Assembly: GCA_029932035.1 (NCBI GenBank)
Contig: JAOZQV010000133.1
Coordinates: 1-9,264 of the forward strand
Source: Deltaproteobacteria bacterium
GTDB lineage: Bacteria; Desulfobacterota; DSM-4660; Desulfatiglandales; Desulfatiglandaceae
Length of the DNA stretch: 9,264 bases
Direction: 5' to 3'
A program made the position numbers and the translations under genes. The notes below the pieces were generated by a model that saw nothing but the letters and a program-made list of their open reading frames with translations, did no database searches and was not told the origin of the DNA. Position 1 is the stretch's first letter, and each line of letters opens with the position of its first letter. This document shows, one piece after another, positions 6,994-9,264 of this stretch.

Positions 6994-7063
6994 CGTCACT
7001 CGTTATTCGTTACTCGTTATTGGTTATTAGTTACTCGTCATTTGTCAATCATCAATCGTCAAT
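6994..7063. repeat. Degenerate heptamer array in the glyQ-glyS junction
   Basis: Ten consecutive 7-base units can be laid end to end from 6994 to 7063 without gaps. On the plus strand they follow a pattern near CGTTAYT, drifting to NGTCAAT towards the glyQ end. The array holds the whole glyQ-glyS spacer, and its last units code for the final residues of GlyQ (LTIDD) and its stop. It also leaves glyS without a recognisable ribosome site. Confidence 0.7.
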
Positions 7064-7926
7064 CCCAAAGGGTATCCCATCTCCTCCCTCTGGGCGAGAT
7101 AGTTCTTTGCGGCGAGACGCGCCAGGTTCCTGATACGATCAATATAGAGGGTCCTTTCTGTGACACTTATTGCCCCCCTTGCATCCAGGAGGTTGAACGT
7201 ATGAGAGCACTTCAGACAATAATCATAGGCAGGCAAAACCAGACCCTCTTTGCCGACCTTTATGCCCTCCTCTTCATACATGTGAAAGATCTTTAGGAGC
7301 ATCTCCACGTCCGCCATCTCAAAATTATATCTGGAAAGCTCCCACTCCCCCTTTTTGTGGACCTTGCCATAGGTCACATGGTCGTTCCACATGAGGTCGT
7401 AAACATCTTCCTTCTCCTGCATATACATGGCGATCCTCTCAAGCCCGTAGGTTATCTCCACGGAGATCGGATCTAACCGGATACTCCCAGCCTGTTGGAA
7501 ATAGGTAAACTGGGTAATCTCCATCCCGTCGAGCCACACCTCCCAGCCGAGACCCGAGGCCCCGAGGGTAGGTGATTCCCAGTCATCCTCCACAAAGCGT
7601 ATATCATGCTCTAAGGGATCGATCCCTAAATTCTTCAGACTTGCAAGATAGACGTCCTGTATGTCAAGGGGAGAAGGCTTGATAATGACCTGGTACTGGT
7701 AATAGTGACCTAACCGGTTCGGGTTTTCACCATATCTGCCGTCAGTAGGACGTCTTGAAGGCTCTACATAGGCAACAGACCACGGCTCCGGGCCTAAGAC
7801 TCTCAGCAAAGTCGCAGGATTAAAAGTTCCTGCCCCCACCTCTAAATCATAGGGCTGCTGGATCAAGCAGCCATAATCGGCCCAATACTTTCCAAGGGCC
7901 ATAATCAGTTCTTGAAAGTTCATCAA
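7045..7926 (-). CDS. glyQ: Glycyl-tRNA synthetase alpha subunit
   Basis: GlyQ is the class II catalytic subunit that activates glycine with ATP and, with GlyS, charges tRNA-Gly. The 293-residue protein has the family signatures in order: LIQQPYDLEVGAGTFNPATL near 22-41, the motif 2 region VEPSRRPTDGRYGENPNR near 55-72, EVWLDGMEITQFTYFQQAGS near 129-148, and motif 3 EITYGLERIAMYMQ near 157-170. AGGGGG lies five bases before the first of two adjacent ATGs (7924-7926). The second (7921-7923) has an eight-base spacer and may be used equally well. It is the first gene of the glyQ-glyS pair. The gene's last codons fall inside a heptamer array, so its C-terminus may have been altered by repeat expansion. 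No fusion to glyS is seen. Confidence 0.96.
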   Translation of the reverse strand: MMNFQELIMALGKYWADYGCLIQQPYDLEVGAGTFNPATLLRVLGPEPWSVAYVEPSRRPTDGRYGENPNRLGHYYQYQVIIKPSPLDIQDVYLASLKNLGIDPLEHDIRFVEDDWESPTLGASGLGWEVWLDGMEITQFTYFQQAGSIRLDPISVEITYGLERIAMYMQEKEDVYDLMWNDHVTYGKVHKKGEWELSRYNFEMADVEMLLKIFHMYEEEGIKVGKEGLVLPAYDYCLKCSHTFNLLDARGAISVTERTLYIDRIRNLARLAAKNYLAQREEMGYPLGLTIDD

Positions 7927-7974
7927 ATCCCCCTGGCCACCTTTCTTGATTTGGTTGTAGAATTAATGAAAGCA

Positions 7975-8067
7975 CTACGTCAGTTTTATTCGAGATACTG
8001 CTCTAACACCAAAATAAGCACCCATTGCCCCGGTGCCAAGGATTGCTATTTTTTTGACTTTCTGCAT
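7975..8067 (-). pseudogene. 5' remnant of a ketopantoate-reductase-like (PanE/ApbA) gene
   Basis: An ATG at 8065-8067, with AAGGA seven bases upstream, opens a 30-residue frame that contains KKIAILGTGAMGAYFGVR. This is the start of a Rossmann fold with a GxGxxG dinucleotide-binding loop, as at the N-terminus of PanE/ApbA proteins. The frame stops at TAG (7975-7977). Shifting the frame after GVRA gives SISNKTDVVLSLI, which could be the second beta strand, so the remnant may hold a frameshift as well as a deletion of everything behind it. glyQ begins 48 bp downstream. The preserved ribosome site and start suggest a recent loss, or that the leader is still transcribed in front of glyQ. Other NAD(P)-binding families share the motif, so the exact parent is not certain. 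Confidence 0.55.
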
Positions 8068-8146
8068 CGATTATTCCTTTTTCACATTTCAAAGATATAT
8101 AAAATTTGTGTATAAATAGTGTCCGAACGAAAACCCCTGTTCAGGC

Positions 8147-8298
8147 AAAATCCGAATATCGAAATCCGAAATCCGAAACAAATTCGAATATCAAATGACA
8201 AAATGACCGAAACTAAGGAACTGAAAATACGATCTTTTTGTCATTGAGACATTGGTGTTTTGGTCATTGTTTCGTATTTCGTGCTTCGTATTTCGAAT
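8147..8298. repeat. Inverted pair of degenerate heptamer arrays
   Basis: Four units near ATCCGAA run in phase from 8150 to 8177. Four units near TTTCGTA, roughly their reverse complement, run from 8270 to 8297. Between them lie further complementary blocks such as ATGACAAAA (8196-8204) against TTTTTGTCATTG (8235-8246). The stretch can fold into one long imperfect hairpin of about 150 bp. It sits in the divergent space between glyQ and the MIP18-like gene. No coding sequence is seen in it. Confidence 0.65.
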
Positions 8299-8332
8299 TG
8301 CTTGACCGAAAAACAGAGTTTTAAGTCAAGCA
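8299..8332. other. Hairpin with 8-bp perfect stem
   Basis: TGCTTGAC (8299-8306) pairs with GTCAAGCA (8325-8332). A second stem AAAAC/GTTTT lies inside. GTCAAG recurs near 8358, and CTTGA again beside the promoter at about 8377. It could be a protein-binding site or simply the end of the repeat block before it. It is upstream of the predicted promoter for the gene at 8515. Confidence 0.4.
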
Positions 8333-8377
8333 CTAAATAGGGCTCATTAAAGGGCAAGTCAAGAGAAAAACTATTGC

Positions 8378-8406
8378 TTGAATGTAAATCGATTCAGGCG
8401 TATACT
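8378..8406 (+). promoter_or_regulatory. Probable sigma-70 promoter of the MIP18-like gene
   Basis: TTGAAT (8378-8383) and TATACT (8401-8406) are 17 bases apart, a good sigma-70 match, with a start near 8413 and a leader of about 100 nt. A second, weaker candidate overlaps: TTGACA (8412-8417) with GGTAAT (8436-8441), 18 bases apart. The leader contains a small hairpin ACCCT/AGGGT (8426-8439) and a TGCAC/GTGCA pair; no known riboswitch was recognised. Confidence 0.5.
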
Positions 8407-8514
8407 TTTTTTTGACATCTCATAACCCTCTCAAGGGTAATTGCATCTGCACTCGCTGAGGTATTTCTGATATGAATCGAAAGGTGCAAACCATTTTTCA
8501 ACAGCGAGGATAAA

Positions 8515-8796
8515 ATGGAGAATATAATTCAGGAAAAAATTGACAGGGTTTTGGATCGTATCAAAGATCCTCAGTCCGGTATGACAATTTTACAATTGGG
8601 ATTAGTGAAAAAAATCCGCTATGTGGAAAAACGCCGGAAACTCATCGTGTTTTTCAACCGCCTGGGCCACTGCAAAGCCTGTTGTGCAGCGTTGAACATG
8701 GTCATGCTGGCCGATTTTGAAAACGCGATTAATGAGGGTTTAAAGGCCGAATTTCCCCAATTTTCAGTAGCGTTTACAGATTCTCCAAATATTTAG
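8515..8796 (+). CDS. Small MIP18/DUF59-like protein, possible Fe-S assembly factor
   Basis: The 93-residue protein begins four bases after GAGGA, a clear ribosome site. Its layout follows the MIP18 (DUF59) fold: an N-terminal helix (IIQEKIDRVLDRI), a turn with DPQSGMTILQLGLVKKIRY (residues 18-36) matching the family's DPE-G-x-I-LGLV pattern, a beta strand KLIVFFN, and then Cys residues in GHCKACC (Cys53, Cys56, Cys57) before a long helix. Known members such as SufT and the PaaD-type proteins act in maturation of Fe-S proteins. The usual family pattern keeps one reactive Cys at this point, so the three clustered here are a notable variation and could bind metal. It stands alone, with no suf or isc genes in view. 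Family placement is by motif only; a distant relative is possible. Confidence 0.7.
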   Translation: MENIIQEKIDRVLDRIKDPQSGMTILQLGLVKKIRYVEKRRKLIVFFNRLGHCKACCAALNMVMLADFENAINEGLKAEFPQFSVAFTDSPNI

Positions 8797-9134
8797 AAAA
8801 TGTATTGAGAAGCGGAGAGCCCATTTTACACCGAACCCCTCAATTAGATTTAATACTTGACAAACGACCTTCTTTTCTCTATGGTCTTTTGCTCAAAAAG
8901 GGACTTCTATCACAGTATCCTTCAGAGTTAAGCATATTTGATATTTCATAATGATTTTGTACGTAAATGAGCACCATCGGTAAACGGCTTGCTTGAATCT
9001 GAAACAGGAGTCTTTCCTGCCAACAGACCAATAATACCACTGTTTCTGACAAAAATTGTGGTTGGTTTCAATTTCCAGTAGAGGTAAAAAGGCCAATATA
9101 AACAGTAAATGGGATGCATGGTCAATCCTTGGAG
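8797..9134. other. Intergenic stretch with no recognised gene
   Basis: About 340 bases of AT-rich sequence follow the MIP18-like gene. A weak hairpin, ATTGAG (8804-8809) with CTCAAT (8839-8844) and an inner CGG/CCG, lies just after the stop but lacks a U-tract. A minus-strand frame at 8893-9144 starts at TTG, overlaps the repeat copy and has no recognisable motif. Short frames around 8960-9080 look somewhat protein-like on both strands, but nothing supports a gene. Confidence 0.4.
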
Positions 9135-9141
9135 GCAATTT

Positions 9142-9264
9142 CAAAACGCCCCCTTTTGCCCAATCTCAGCGTCATGCTCAAATTTCAATCCTCGAAATAT
9201 TCAATATACTCCTGTGGTTGAAATTTTCGCCTTCCTTGACCTTGGACAGATAAGGGCAGACTTC
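9142..9264 (-). repeat. MITE-like hairpin element, copy 2 (inverted, runs to the right edge)
   Basis: Read on the minus strand, this region aligns with the element at 3324-3467 over roughly 100 bases. Shared blocks include CAAAACGCCCCCTTT near one end, TCCTCGAAATAT in the centre, and CCTGTGGTT beside the second inner arm. The inner arms AAATTTCAA (9180-9188) and TTGAAATTT (9218-9226) are again perfectly complementary, although two pairs differ from copy 1. The terminal GAGACCTTTG of copy 1 is degraded here (GGCAATTT). The other end diverges before the window stops, so its true limit is not visible. Confidence 0.75.

Noticed and set aside
6994..7063. CRISPR-like array
   Set aside because: Units are only seven bases with no spacers; no cas genes are present.
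7912..8115. Plus-strand frame of 67 codons upstream of glyQ
   Set aside because: It lies opposite the reductase remnant, whose minus-strand frame has a ribosome site and a recognisable Rossmann motif.
8893..9144. Minus-strand frame of 83 codons
   Set aside because: TTG start inside the repeat copy, no ribosome site, no recognisable domain or signal.

Overview
The window most likely comes from a Gram-negative (diderm) bacterium of the Deltaproteobacteria/Desulfobacterota type. It carries lpxC (lipid A synthesis), the lipoprotein lytic transglycosylase mltA, separate glyQ and glyS subunits, and a DUF4390 gene directly upstream of an NtrY-like sensor kinase. Its intergenic spaces are filled with short degenerate repeats and long imperfect hairpins. 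The lineage is an inference from gene content and repeat style, not from a marker gene.

Layout. Positions 1-1126 (minus): N-terminal part of a membrane NtrY-like sensor kinase running off the left edge. 1177-1761 (minus): exported DUF4390 protein, in one operon with the kinase behind a sigma-70-like promoter. 2040-2969 (minus): lpxC with a GTG start, a good Shine-Dalgarno sequence, a terminator at about 1965-2011, and an almost consensus sigma-54 (-24/-12) promoter at 3021-3037. 3131-3200: small palindromes and direct repeats at the distance expected of enhancer sites. 3324-3467: a 144-bp MITE-like hairpin element directly in front of mltA. 3476-4681 (plus): mltA. 4690-4855: a large two-layer inverted repeat between the convergent mltA and glyS. 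4912-6990 and 7045-7926 (minus): glyS and glyQ, separated by a degenerate heptamer array. 7975-8067 (minus): a 30-codon remnant of a ketopantoate-reductase-like gene. 8147-8332: an inverted pair of heptamer arrays and a hairpin. 8515-8796 (plus): a small MIP18/DUF59-like protein with its own promoter. 8797-9134: nothing recognised. 9142 to the right edge: a second, diverged copy of the 144-bp element in the opposite orientation.

How it fits together. The left half concerns the envelope: lipid A commitment (LpxC), peptidoglycan turnover (MltA), and an envelope-facing sensor with an exported partner. lpxC and mltA are divergent and share one regulatory region. The sigma-54 promoter of lpxC beside an NtrY-type kinase, a class that normally works with sigma-54 activators, suggests but does not prove that lipid A synthesis is under two-component control. 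The right half is glycyl-tRNA synthetase plus a small orphan probably related to Fe-S assembly factors. The most novel structural signal is the dispersed hairpin element: its two copies differ by two compensatory base-pair changes, which argues that the folded structure is conserved.
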